Both the position numbers and the translations under genes were made by a program. This document shows, piece after piece, positions 25,851 through 35,013 of a DNA stretch of 64,000 bases. The notes beneath the pieces are model-generated. The model was given only the letters and a program-made list of their open reading frames with translations, was not told the DNA's origin and ran no database searches. The DNA is from an uncultured Robinsoniella sp. (lineage in GTDB: Bacteria > Bacillota > Clostridia > Lachnospirales > Lachnospiraceae), in contig UQGG01000035.1 in assembly GCA_900540475.1 (NCBI GenBank), positions 18,425 through 82,424 of the forward strand, in the 5' to 3' direction. Each line of letters begins with the position of its first letter. Position 1 is the first letter of the stretch.

Positions 25851-25971
25851 CTAGTACGCTATCCGGTCAGAAACTATAATGTCAGTACTGCCTATTTTGC
25901 CATCCTCCGCCTTGCAGACTGACAAAATAATCAGCACTGTCACTATAGTTTCCAGCCGGATAGCGCACTAG
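25851..25971. repeat. Palindromic intergenic repeat, family A (full copy)
   Basis: A 121-bp imperfect palindrome. CTAGTACGCTATCCGG at 25851-25866 pairs with CCGGATAGCGCACTAG at 25956-25971, and pairing continues inward through GAAACTATA/TATAGTTTC. Both ends are CTAG. A diverged second copy of one arm lies at 53641-53698. It is located between fmt and the zinc protease gene, so any transcript through the operon would contain it. Confidence 0.85.
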
Positions 25972-25993
25972 AGCGTGTTTGAAAATTGCTTTC
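25968..25993. repeat. Palindromic repeat, family B end fragment
   Basis: CTAGAGCGTGTTTGAAAATTG and the next five bases match the terminus of the full family B elements at 27082 and 63784. It shares its first CTAG with the end of the family A element. The remaining gap to fmt (25994-26120) shows no gene. Confidence 0.75.
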
Positions 25994-26120
25994 AAACTAA
26001 TTATTTGAGTGATATCGCAAGCAGGCTTACGATATGCACATAGTCAAGTGAGACTATTCTAACCTATTTTTTGCAAAAAACCAGCAACTTCACAGTAATT
26101 TCATAAATTCTTAAACTTTT

Positions 26121-27053
26121 TTAAGATAATTGACTTTGGGCATCTAACTGGCATCCCCGCAGGAACGCATCCACAGGCATTTTTTTCTTGCCTTCCAACT
26201 GCACTTCCAAAAGGCTTAACACGCCGTCCCCGGTCTGTACTTTTACTGTGTTTTTGGTAACTTCCACAACGGTTCCCGGTTCTGAACCGGAATTTCCCTC
26301 TTCTGCATCAGCCATCCAGATCTTCAATGTCTTTCCATCTAAATGGGTATATGCACTGGGCCAGGGATTCAATCCCCGAATCAGGCGTTCCAGTTCTGCC
26401 GCACTTTTATTCCAGTCAATCTGCCCGTCTTCTTTTTTCAGCATTCTGGCATAATCGGTGGAGCTTTCTGCAGGCTGTTTTTCATAGGATACCTCTCCGG
26501 CTTCCAGTTTATCCAGGGTTTCTATTAACAGATCCGCTCCTGCCTGGCTAAGCTTGTCGAACAGGCTGCCTCCCGTTTCTTTTTCCTCTAGTTTCACCAC
26601 CCTGGTGGTGATCATATCACCGGTATCCAGACCTGCATCCATACGCATAATCGTAACTCCGGATTCACTCTCGCCATCAATGACAGCCCACTGTATCGGC
26701 GCTGCACCACGGTATTTCGGCAGCAAAGATCCATGAACATTCAGGCATCCCAGTTTGGGAACATCCAGAACTGCCTGGGGTATAATCTGTCCAAAAGCCA
26801 CCACTACCACCACGTCCGGTGAAAGCTCTTTTAATGTTTCCAGAAATTCCGGTTCTCTGACTCTTTTAGGCTGGTACACCGTAATTCCGGCTTCCACTGC
26901 CACTTCTTTTACCGGAGGAAACTGCATTGCTTTTCCTCTGCCCTTCGGCTTGTCCGGCTGGGTTACCACTGCCAAAACCTCATGCCGGGATTCTATCAGC
27001 TTCTTCAATGTACCCACCGCAAAATCGGGGGTACCCATAAATACAACCTTCAT
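26121..27053 (-). CDS. fmt: Methionyl-tRNA formyltransferase
   Basis: Formylates initiator Met-tRNA using 10-formyl-tetrahydrofolate. The N-terminal MGTPDFAV, catalytic region NVHGSLLPKYRGAAPIQWA (Asn and His of the active site) and DTGDMI motifs are in a formyltransferase fold; the C-terminal OB-like domain begins after GLNPWPSAYT. Length 310 aa is normal. It lies downstream of def, with a family B repeat in the gap. Confidence 0.97.
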   Translation of the reverse strand: MKVVFMGTPDFAVGTLKKLIESRHEVLAVVTQPDKPKGRGKAMQFPPVKEVAVEAGITVYQPKRVREPEFLETLKELSPDVVVVVAFGQIIPQAVLDVPKLGCLNVHGSLLPKYRGAAPIQWAVIDGESESGVTIMRMDAGLDTGDMITTRVVKLEEKETGGSLFDKLSQAGADLLIETLDKLEAGEVSYEKQPAESSTDYARMLKKEDGQIDWNKSAAELERLIRGLNPWPSAYTHLDGKTLKIWMADAEEGNSGSEPGTVVEVTKNTVKVQTGDGVLSLLEVQLEGKKKMPVDAFLRGCQLDAQSQLS

Positions 27054-27081
27054 CCATTTACCTCTTTTCTAATTGCAGGCT

Positions 27082-27247
27082 CTAGAGCGTGTTTGATAAT
27101 TGCTTTCTGGCAGCTGTGCGTCACACTTTGTGGGAGATTTGTCCCGGATGAAGGGCACGTAGCGGGCTACGTAACCTGAATTCGGGGCAAATATACCGCA
27201 AAGTGGGACGTGCAGATGGCGGGAATGAATTTTCAAACACGCTCTTA
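27082..27247. repeat. Palindromic intergenic repeat, family B (full copy)
   Basis: About 166 bp bounded by CTAGAGCGTGTTTGATAATT at the left and TTTCAAACACGCTC at the right. The arms are imperfectly self-complementary over the whole length, with the apex near GTAGCGGGCTACGTAAC. A second full copy with about 90 percent identity by eye is at 63784-63949. It separates def from fmt. Confidence 0.9.
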
Positions 27248-27255
27248 TCTTTTTT

Positions 27256-27732
27256 CTACTCTTCATCCTCTAAGCTTTCCACATCCATCAGTTCCCCTTC
27301 TACATGGTTGGTGAACATAACCCCATCCAGATGGTCACACTCATGGCAGACCGCCCTGGCAAGCAGTTCTGTAGCTTCCAGCGTAAATTCTTCCATATTT
27401 TCATCCAAAGCCTTCACTTTTACATAATTAGGCCTTGTTACGATACCGGTCTTGCCGGGCAGGCTTAAGCATCCTTCATTTCCTGTCTGCTCATCCGACG
27501 TTTCCAAGATCTCCGGATTAATGAATACCCTTGGGATTCCGTCGGTATCGATTACCACAATTCTTTTCAGGACTCCTACCTGTGGTGCCGCAAGCCCCAC
27601 TCCCATTTCCATATACATGGTTTCAAACATGTCTTCGATAAGTTCCTGGATTCTGGGGGTCATCTCTTTGACTGGTTTACATTTTTTAGTCAAAACCGGG
27701 TCTCCCATAATTCTTATCTTTCTGAGTGCCAT
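27256..27732 (-). CDS. def: Peptide deformylase
   Basis: Metalloenzyme removing the N-formyl group from new proteins. The three signature motifs are present in order: GVGLAAPQVG, EGCLSLPG (metal-binding Cys) and HECDHLDGVMF (two His ligands and catalytic Glu). Length 158 aa fits. The start is ATG 27732, after GGAGG; an upstream in-frame TTG lies inside that ribosome site. It is located between priA and fmt. Confidence 0.97.
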   Translation of the reverse strand: MALRKIRIMGDPVLTKKCKPVKEMTPRIQELIEDMFETMYMEMGVGLAAPQVGVLKRIVVIDTDGIPRVFINPEILETSDEQTGNEGCLSLPGKTGIVTRPNYVKVKALDENMEEFTLEATELLARAVCHECDHLDGVMFTNHVEGELMDVESLEDEE

Positions 27733-27781
27733 TTTACTTTCCTCCAACTCTTTTGTTTATATGATCAGGTTACAAATGTAT

Positions 27782-30004
27782 TTAATTCAGATCGAATTGT
27801 ATATTTACACTTTCATATCCCTGGTTCGCTTCTATATATTGTTCCACTTTATCTTTAATCATAGTCAGTAAATCGTGTCTTTCTTCCTTCAGATAAATGA
27901 CTTTGTGATAGATGTCATTTACCTTGGCAACCGGCTCATCCGCCGGTCCGATGATACGCACACTTGTATTCCCTGCTATCCGCACAATAAACTTCTGCAG
28001 GTAATCCATTGCCAGGCTTAAGTGCATCAGTTCCTGACATGCTCCGTGAATTGCCATCATATTTGATGCAGGCGGATACCCAGCCAGACTCCGATAAGCG
28101 ATTTCCTGTTCATAAAAGCTTTCGTAATCCTGGTTTGCCGCCGTGATAATGCAGTAATGTTCCGGGTCGTAAGTCTGGATGATGACCTCCCCCTTTTCCT
28201 CACCCCTGCCTGCCCTGCCCGCAGCCTGGGTCAGCAATTGGAAAGTACGTTCCCCAGCCCGGTAATCGCTGGCGTGGAGTGACAGGTCTGCGGCTAAGAT
28301 ACCAACCAGGGTCACATTAGGAAAATCATGCCCCTTCACGATCATCTGGGTTCCGATTAAGATATCTGCCTCCTGATTGGAAAAAGCGGACAGTATTTTT
28401 TCATGCCCATCCTTTTCTTTCGTGGTATCCATATCCATTCTTAAAATTTTTGCCTGTGGAAATTCTTTCTGTACAAACTCTTCCACCTGCTGGGTTCCCA
28501 CCCGGAAACCTCTGATAAACTCCGAACCGCAGTTCGGGCATTTCTTTGGCTGGGGCTCTTCATACCCGCAATAATGGCAGACTAATTTTCCATTATTGTG
28601 AACCGACAGTGAAACATCACAATGGGGGCACTGGATAACATGGCCGCACATACGGCAGGATATAAATCCCGCATACCCTCTTCTGTTTAAGAATAACATA
28701 ACCTGCTGCCTCTTATCAAGCCGGTCCTGCATCAATTCTCTCAGACGGCTGCTGATGACCGAACGGTTTCCTGTCTGAATTTCTTTGCGCATATCTTCTA
28801 CATATACGTTTGGCAGCTCACTGGTCTTTGCTCTGTTCTGCATGGTAAACAAGGTGTATTCGCCTGTCTTTGCCTTATAGTAAGCATCCACAGACGGAGT
28901 TGCCGAGCCCAGTACCACCTTGGCACCTTCCAGGACGCCACGGTGAATGGCAACCTCTCTGGCATGATAACGGGGAACGCTTTCGCTTTTATATGTGGGC
29001 TCATGCTCTTCATCAATAATGATGATTCCCAGATTGGGAAACGGAGTGAACAATGCGGATCTGGGACCAATCATGACATCGATGTCCCCTTGTTTCGCCC
29101 GTTCAAACTGATCATAGCGCTCCCCCGCAGACAGTCTGGAATTCATAATCGAAATCCGGTCTCCAAACCTTTTATAAAAGCGCATCACCGTCTGATAGGT
29201 CAGGGCGATTTCGGGAATCAGCACAATCGCCTGCTGTCCCTTTTTAACTGCGTGGGCTATCAGCTCCATATATACTTCCGTCTTGCCGCTTCCGGTAATT
29301 CCGTGGATCAGATAAGTACGCTCATTTTTATCCTCCCACCTGGAAATGATCTGTTCCGCAATATATGCCTGCTCCTGGTTCAGCCGCAGCAGATAATCTT
29401 CTTTCATGCCCAGTTTAATGGGATTGCGGTAGACCTTTGTGGTTTTTACCTCTATGATCTGCTGTTCCGTCAAAGACTTTATGGTGGCTCCGGTAATATT
29501 CAGCTTGGAAGTCACCAGTTCATAGGGGAGTTCCTCTTCCTCTAAAAGTGCTGTCAGCAGGCGCTCCCTGGCCTTCTGATGTTTCTTTTTATAAAATTCC
29601 AGTTTGTCTTTGACTTCTGTCCGTTCCATGACCAGGCAGATCTGCTTCTTTTCTTTTGGTTTGACTTTTTGCTTGATTGGGATTACCGTTTTAAGCGCCT
29701 GTATCATTGTCGCACCATAATTTTCCCGGATCCATGCTGCCAGGGCAATCAGCCTGGATTCGCTGTCACTGCCGTCTGTGACGATTTCACAGATTTCCTT
29801 CATTTTTGACGGATCATATTCACATTTCTGGCTGATGGAAACCACATACCCTTTTATAAATCTGTTTCCCCTGCCAAAGGGAACTTTTACGACCATGCCA
29901 AGCTGAAGGGTTTCCTGCATTTTTGCCGGAATCTCATATTGAAAGGTACGGTCCAGTTTCTCCTGTGTAATGTCCACAATAATATTTGCGTATAACTTTT
30001 GCAT
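27782..30004 (-). CDS. priA: Primosomal replication-restart helicase PriA
   Basis: 3'-5' superfamily 2 helicase that reloads the replisome at stalled forks. The N-terminal 3'-DNA-binding domain starts YANIIVDI; Walker A is GITGSGKTEV; the DEEH box is IIIDEEHEPTYKSE; eight cysteines in CRMCGHVIQCPHCDVS and CHYCGYEEPQPKKCPNCGS bind two zinc ions; QAAGRAGRG is motif VI. Length 740 aa is normal. ATG at 30004 follows AGGAG. Upstream is a family C repeat, then murE. Confidence 0.97.
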   Translation of the reverse strand: MQKLYANIIVDITQEKLDRTFQYEIPAKMQETLQLGMVVKVPFGRGNRFIKGYVVSISQKCEYDPSKMKEICEIVTDGSDSESRLIALAAWIRENYGATMIQALKTVIPIKQKVKPKEKKQICLVMERTEVKDKLEFYKKKHQKARERLLTALLEEEELPYELVTSKLNITGATIKSLTEQQIIEVKTTKVYRNPIKLGMKEDYLLRLNQEQAYIAEQIISRWEDKNERTYLIHGITGSGKTEVYMELIAHAVKKGQQAIVLIPEIALTYQTVMRFYKRFGDRISIMNSRLSAGERYDQFERAKQGDIDVMIGPRSALFTPFPNLGIIIIDEEHEPTYKSESVPRYHAREVAIHRGVLEGAKVVLGSATPSVDAYYKAKTGEYTLFTMQNRAKTSELPNVYVEDMRKEIQTGNRSVISSRLRELMQDRLDKRQQVMLFLNRRGYAGFISCRMCGHVIQCPHCDVSLSVHNNGKLVCHYCGYEEPQPKKCPNCGSEFIRGFRVGTQQVEEFVQKEFPQAKILRMDMDTTKEKDGHEKILSAFSNQEADILIGTQMIVKGHDFPNVTLVGILAADLSLHASDYRAGERTFQLLTQAAGRAGRGEEKGEVIIQTYDPEHYCIITAANQDYESFYEQEIAYRSLAGYPPASNMMAIHGACQELMHLSLAMDYLQKFIVRIAGNTSVRIIGPADEPVAKVNDIYHKVIYLKEERHDLLTMIKDKVEQYIEANQGYESVNIQFDLN

Positions 30005-30023
30005 GGGTTCTCCTAATACTGCG

Positions 30024-30189
30024 CTAGTGCCGACCTGCGTAAATACGCCGGTATATAGCGCCTGATATCTGCGTCAGCTGTGCGTCTGTGAATCGACGGC
30101 GTAGTGGGGCTACGACTAGATTCACAGGCGTGCAGATGGCGTAGATAGCGGGTGCTATATAGTGGCGTATTTACGCCGGTCGGCATTAG
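30024..30189. repeat. Palindromic intergenic repeat, family C (full copy)
   Basis: A 166-bp imperfect palindrome. CTAGTGCCGACCTGCGTAAA at the left pairs with the right end reading GGCGTATTTACGCCGGTCGG then CATTAG. Inner arms pair through TCTGTGAATC and GATTCACAGG. The right arm matches the partial copy at 8014-8070. It fills the whole murE-priA gap. Confidence 0.88.
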
Positions 30190-30195
30190 TATCTG

Positions 30196-31659
30196 TTATT
30201 TTCTGTCTTCATCCAATATATCCTGAATCAGGACACGTTCGTCCATGGGATATTTCTTTCCTTCGATTTCCTGATAGTCTTCATGTCCCTTACCCGCCAG
30301 AACAATTACATCTCCCGGCATGCCATGGTGAATGGCATAGGCAATTGCTTCTTTTCGATCTGTAATCTTGATAAATTCTCCTTTTGTCTTTGAAATGCCG
30401 GTCTCAATGTCTGCCAAAATATCTTCCGGCTTTTCAAACCTGGGATTATCCGAAGTAATGATGGTAAAATCAGCCAGTCTGCCAGATACCTCGCCCATCT
30501 CATATCTTCTGGCCTTTGCCCGGTTTCCGCCGCATCCAAAGACGCACACAAGCCTTTTGGGATGGTACTCTTTCAGGGTGCTAAGCAGGCTCTCCAGACT
30601 CATGGCATTATGGGCATAGTCAATCATTAAGGTAAATGCATCCGATACCTTAATCATTTCAATCCTGCCTTTTACTTTTGCTTTGCCAAGAGCTGAGACG
30701 ATATCCGCTTCTTTCACACCAAAATGCCTGCAGATTGCTATGGCTGTCAGGGAATTGTATACGCTGAATTTTCCGGGAATATCGATTTCCACATCGAAAT
30801 CCATAAGCCCGTTCACATGATAGGAAATCCCCAGATATCCTGGTTTGGATACCAGTTTCGTATCGGTTGCCCGAAGATCCGCTTTTTCAGAAAAACCATA
30901 GGTCTCCACTTTGCAGGTATGCCCCTCCAGAATCTGGTCCAGATGTTCGTCATCTGCATTAAAGATGCCAAGTTTACACTGTTTAAAAAGCATCGCCTTA
31001 CAGTTTAAATAGTCCTCGAAGCTCTCATGCTCCGCAGGACCTATATGATCCGGTTCTATATTTGTAAAGATCCCTATCTCAAAGGTAAATCCAGCCGTTC
31101 TGTGAAGCATCAGCCCCTGAGATGAGACTTCCATTACAACACAGTCACATCCTGCATCTGCCATACGTCTGAAATACTCCTGTACCAGCGTAGACTCCGG
31201 TGTTGTATTTGCCGCGGGGATCACTTCATCTCCGATAATGGCTTCTATTGTTCCGATCAGCCCGACTTTATGACCCGCTGACTCCAGAATGGATTTTACC
31301 ATATAAGTGGTAGTGGTCTTCCCCTTTGTTCCGGTAATGCCAATTACCTTTAATTCTTCTGCCGGATGTCCGTAGTAAGCCGCAGCAATAAGTGCCATGG
31401 CATAGCGCGTATCCGCAACCTGAATCACCGTAACATCGTCCGGAACTGTAACCGGATCTTCTGCCACCAGCACCTTTGCTCCTTTTTCAACAACTTCTGC
31501 TGCATATTTATGTCCGTCACTGACGGCTCCCTTAATACAGATAAACAGAGAACCTTCCGTTACTTTTCTGGAGTCGTTCACGACCTGTGTGACTTCTGTC
31601 TGAATATCTCCCTGGGTACACTGATATTCCACTCGTTCTAATAACTGTGCCAATTTCAT
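30196..31659 (-). CDS. murE: UDP-N-acetylmuramoyl-tripeptide synthetase MurE (meso-DAP type)
   Basis: Mur ligase adding the third stem-peptide residue. The P-loop GITGTKGKTTTT and HRTAGF/NIEPDH motifs are present. The amino-acid specificity motif reads DNPR (ITSDNPRFEKPEDI), the form typical of meso-diaminopimelate-adding enzymes, so Dap-type peptidoglycan is inferred. The start is ATG 31659, after GGAGG; the in-frame ATG at 31674 overlaps that site. It is not in the dcw cluster but upstream of priA, behind its own promoter. Confidence 0.95.
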   Translation of the reverse strand: MKLAQLLERVEYQCTQGDIQTEVTQVVNDSRKVTEGSLFICIKGAVSDGHKYAAEVVEKGAKVLVAEDPVTVPDDVTVIQVADTRYAMALIAAAYYGHPAEELKVIGITGTKGKTTTTYMVKSILESAGHKVGLIGTIEAIIGDEVIPAANTTPESTLVQEYFRRMADAGCDCVVMEVSSQGLMLHRTAGFTFEIGIFTNIEPDHIGPAEHESFEDYLNCKAMLFKQCKLGIFNADDEHLDQILEGHTCKVETYGFSEKADLRATDTKLVSKPGYLGISYHVNGLMDFDVEIDIPGKFSVYNSLTAIAICRHFGVKEADIVSALGKAKVKGRIEMIKVSDAFTLMIDYAHNAMSLESLLSTLKEYHPKRLVCVFGCGGNRAKARRYEMGEVSGRLADFTIITSDNPRFEKPEDILADIETGISKTKGEFIKITDRKEAIAYAIHHGMPGDVIVLAGKGHEDYQEIEGKKYPMDERVLIQDILDEDRK

Positions 31660-31766
31660 AATATTATCCTCCATGTCTGACTTACATGTCTTAAAACTAT
31701 AACCCCAGAGCCATTCTATGTAAAACAGACACTGGTTTATGCGGTTACAGAGATTTTCTACCCTTT

Positions 31767-31795
31767 AGAATAACATACCTACCTGTACTTTTCAA
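31767..31795 (-). promoter_or_regulatory. Promoter of murE
   Basis: Minus-strand TTGAAA (31790-31795) and TATTCT (31767-31772) are 17 bp apart, with a TGT extended -10 element directly upstream of TATTCT. It lies in the 180-bp recQ-murE gap. Confidence 0.65.
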
Positions 31796-31840
31796 CTTTT
31801 TATCACCGCAGAAGACGACTTAAAACCGGAGTCTTTTTCA

Positions 31841-34147
31841 TCATCCCTCTTTCCATTCTCCCAGCAGTTTCCTTACGATTTCCCTCTGGGCATCTTCATT
31901 ATAGTAAAGTACCTCGTACTCATTTCCTTTTTCACTCAAACGCGTTATTACCTGTATTCCAAATCCGATACCCGTTTCTGATACGGTTTTGAAGAGCCGC
32001 CCGTTTATCACGCGATCTTCTAAAAATCCTTCTTCCGACAATTTTTGCAAGATCAATTTATTTGTAAGTCGTTTCATAACCTGATCATCCCGCAGGTCAT
32101 TGATTTGTCCTACCAGGTCACTTAATGTGGTTTGTTCTGCATAATGGATCTGTTCCGCTATTTCATTTGTCAGAACAAATTCTGATTTCTTATTTTTGCC
32201 CCGTTTTTCTTTTATTTCCTCTTTTAACGGTTCACTTTCTTCTATATCTGCAAAATCGGTTTCAAAAACAGCGCCTCTGGCTGATTCATCTGTTACAGCC
32301 TCATTTTTCACACAGTTTAAAAAGCGTTCCCCATACTTTTCATATTTGAACTCCCCGACTCCGGATACGGTAAGCATTTCTTCTCTTGTTCCCGGTTTTA
32401 ACACACACATGTGTACCAGGGATTTATCTGAAAATACAACATATGGCGGGACTTTTTCTTCTCTTGCAATTTCCGTCCTTAAGCTTCGCAGTTTTTCGAA
32501 TAGAGCTTCATCCGCTTCTGAGAGAGCTAAGCCTGCCGCCGAACTCTTCTTTCCTTTCTTCGCCTGCTTTGTCTTCGTCTCTTTTTCCTGTTCTTTTGCC
32601 ATCTTCATGATAACAGTTTCCTCTTCCTGAAGGATCAAACCGGATTTTTCCGTCAGTTTTAGAATGGTGTATTCATCATTTGTGGCACTGATATAATCAT
32701 TTAACAGAAGATGGTTCATCACCTGGCGCAGTTTATGCGCCGGAGTCTTTGCAAGTTCTCCATAATGGGGATTCCCATCCAATCTGTACTGTCTGATTTT
32801 CGCAGTATTCGCCCCATGTACCGTATCGATAATGACGTTGATACCGTATCTCTGGTGGCTGGATTGTATACACCCAATGAGGCTTTTAGCCAGATCCGTC
32901 ACATCCACCTCTTCAAACTGAGTCAGACAGTTGGAACAGTTCCCGCAGTAATGGTCCTTGTACTCTCCAAAATAACGAAGTAAGTAGTCCCGCAGACATT
33001 CATTGGTACAGCAGTAAAAGGTCATCTTTTTCAGCCGCTCTCTGTCCCGTTCCCTGACTACGGATCTGTTCACATCATCTAACTCATCATTATCTATATC
33101 ACGCTCGATAAAAAACTGGTTGGTAATAACGTCCTGCCCGTTGTATAAAAGGATACATTCCCCCGGTTCTCCGTCTCTCCCTGCTCTGCCTGCCTCCTGA
33201 TAATAGTTTTCCACATTTTTCGGCATTCCATAGTGGATTACAAACCTGACATTGGATTTATCGATCCCCATTCCAAATGCATTGGTCGCCACCATAACTG
33301 ACGCTCTATCGTATGTAAAATCTTCCTGGTTTTCCTGCCTTTCCCGGTCACTGAGCCCCGCATGATAGCGTGTTGCCAATACGCCGTCCCGGATCAGATT
33401 CTCATGCACTTCCTCTACTACTTTTCTGGTCAGACAATAAATGATGCCGCTCTGGTCCGGATGCAGATCCAGATAATTCTTAACTGCACCGTACCGGTCC
33501 TTTGGCTTTAGAACCCCAAAATAGAGGTTGCTCCTGTCAAATCCCGTACTTACTACAGTGGGAGACTGCAGCATTAATATATCTACAATATCCTCTCTTA
33601 CTTCCTGTGTTGCCGTAGCTGTAAAGGCACAGATCACCGGACGCACTTTAAAGAGCCTGATAAACTCCAGAATTTTCAGATAACTTGGCCTGAAATCCTG
33701 TCCCCACTGAGATACACAATGAGCTTCATCCACTGCCACCATAGAAATTTCTGCCTCCATGGCAAAATTCAAAAATTCATCCGTCATTAACCGTTCCGGA
33801 GCCACATAAATAATCTTATACTGCCCCATTCTGGCAAGATCCAACGCTCTATAATATTGATTTGTTGTAAGGGAACTATTTAAAAATGCGGCATGAACGC
33901 CTGCTTGATTTAATGCTCTGACCTGATCTTTCATAAGAGAAATGAGTGGAGAAATAACTAATGTAATACCATTTAATATCAATGCCGGTACCTGGAAACA
34001 CAACGACTTTCCCGCCCCTGTAGGCATAATTCCCAGCGTATCCCTTCCCGACAAAATACTGTCTATCAAAGTTTCCTGCCCTTCTCGGAACTCATCGTAA
34101 CCAAAGTACTGTTTTAAAATTTTATTCTTTTCCTTGCCTAAATCCAA
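31841..34147 (-). CDS. recQ: ATP-dependent DNA helicase RecQ
   Basis: 3'-5' helicase in recombination and fork repair. Walker A MPTGAGKS, DEAH box VDEAHCVSQWGQDFRPSY and motif VI YYQEAGRAGRDG are seen. The RecQ-C zinc site has cysteines in CTNECLRDY and YCGNCSNC, an RQC winged-helix follows, and an HRDC domain is near residues 535-610 (VFSDKSLVHMCVLKP). A further winged-helix-like C-terminal stretch extends it to about 770 aa, longer than E. coli RecQ. The start is uncertain: TTG 34147 is well spaced from AAAGGTG, while the in-frame GTG at 34156 overlaps it. Confidence 0.93.
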   Translation of the reverse strand: MDLGKEKNKILKQYFGYDEFREGQETLIDSILSGRDTLGIMPTGAGKSLCFQVPALILNGITLVISPLISLMKDQVRALNQAGVHAAFLNSSLTTNQYYRALDLARMGQYKIIYVAPERLMTDEFLNFAMEAEISMVAVDEAHCVSQWGQDFRPSYLKILEFIRLFKVRPVICAFTATATQEVREDIVDILMLQSPTVVSTGFDRSNLYFGVLKPKDRYGAVKNYLDLHPDQSGIIYCLTRKVVEEVHENLIRDGVLATRYHAGLSDRERQENQEDFTYDRASVMVATNAFGMGIDKSNVRFVIHYGMPKNVENYYQEAGRAGRDGEPGECILLYNGQDVITNQFFIERDIDNDELDDVNRSVVRERDRERLKKMTFYCCTNECLRDYLLRYFGEYKDHYCGNCSNCLTQFEEVDVTDLAKSLIGCIQSSHQRYGINVIIDTVHGANTAKIRQYRLDGNPHYGELAKTPAHKLRQVMNHLLLNDYISATNDEYTILKLTEKSGLILQEEETVIMKMAKEQEKETKTKQAKKGKKSSAAGLALSEADEALFEKLRSLRTEIAREEKVPPYVVFSDKSLVHMCVLKPGTREEMLTVSGVGEFKYEKYGERFLNCVKNEAVTDESARGAVFETDFADIEESEPLKEEIKEKRGKNKKSEFVLTNEIAEQIHYAEQTTLSDLVGQINDLRDDQVMKRLTNKLILQKLSEEGFLEDRVINGRLFKTVSETGIGFGIQVITRLSEKGNEYEVLYYNEDAQREIVRKLLGEWKEG

Positions 34148-34287
34148 AATATTCACCTTTCTGCCGTGAGTACGGCTGCTGATTTATTAAATGCAGAATT
34201 CGTAGATTTCTGATTTATTTTAGAGATCTTCTATTATGAATATAGCGGGTATTGAAAAGGATGTCAATAGTTTCTTGGGATGAAACA

Positions 34288-34363
34288 GATGGGGCGTGGG
34301 GGAAATACCAGTTTCGCCCTGCGCCATCTGCGCCCTGCCCTGGTACTTCTCCCACGCCCCATC
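34288..34363. other. Long hairpin between the ABC transporter genes and recQ
   Basis: GATGGGGCGTGGG at 34288-34300 is the exact complement of 34351-34363; the arms continue for 24 bp with few mismatches (to ACCAG/CTGGT). The 28-nt loop is GC-rich. No T-run follows on either strand, so it is not a classic terminator. The rest of the 240-bp gap shows no gene. Confidence 0.7.
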
Positions 34364-34395
34364 CTTCCGTACATAACCTTCAGAACCTAAAACGT

Positions 34396-35013
34396 CTATC
34401 GTCTTCTCTGCCTATATAAAATACCCGCACTAATCAGCGCAATCCCTGCTACCCCCAATACAATTTTCTCGTCAAAACTGCCCTTTATCATAGAAAACAG
34501 GTAAAACTTTTGCAGATATTTATCTCCCGAATAATTACACACATAATAAACCATTGGAACCATGTAAGCGATTGCCATATTATCGGATAAACTATAAGCC
34601 ATTATTCCAAGTGCACCTAAGAAGACTGCTCCTCCCAGGACACCAAGATAATACTGGATTGGTGAAAACACCGGATTATTGAAATACAAAACGATGATAA
34701 ACGCCCCCAAAACCGCCAGCAATACCAGCAAAGACTCCATAAGCCGTATCAGATGTACTTTGAATGCAGGCATATATTTGCTCCTGGCAAGGTCCCGGAT
34801 ATTCCTATCCTGATCTGGTATAAATATTGGAACCAAAAGGATAACCCCTACCAGCTGAACATACATTTCCAATGTCTGCGCCACCTGTACAGAATCCAGG
34901 CCCTTCATCCCCATCAGAACAGGGGCTAACAGGCTGAAACACAGGGCGATCAGAAGATGTGGCAGAAAATTATGCTTCAGATTTGCTTTTCCTACTGCGA
35001 TATACAATTCCAT
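34396..35013 (-). CDS. Small ABC-type membrane protein (permease subunit), function unclear
   Basis: About 205 residues with six hydrophobic segments and short polar loops, as in ABC-2 type permease subunits. No specific family motif is recognised. The ATG at 35013 (MELYIAVGKANLKHN) is preceded by GGAAG; an ATG at 35046 is possible. Either start overlaps the preceding permease gene by 44 bp or more, which indicates co-translation. It is the last gene of the regulator-kinase-ABC operon. Confidence 0.75.
   Translation of the reverse strand: MELYIAVGKANLKHNFLPHLLIALCFSLLAPVLMGMKGLDSVQVAQTLEMYVQLVGVILLVPIFIPDQDRNIRDLARSKYMPAFKVHLIRLMESLLVLLAVLGAFIIVLYFNNPVFSPIQYYLGVLGGAVFLGALGIMAYSLSDNMAIAYMVPMVYYVCNYSGDKYLQKFYLFSMIKGSFDEKIVLGVAGIALISAGILYRQRRR

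Noticed and set aside
27082..27247. Family B repeat as a riboswitch or structured RNA gene
   Set aside because: Multiple copies in unrelated contexts and transposon-like ends favour a mobile repeat over a cis-regulatory RNA.
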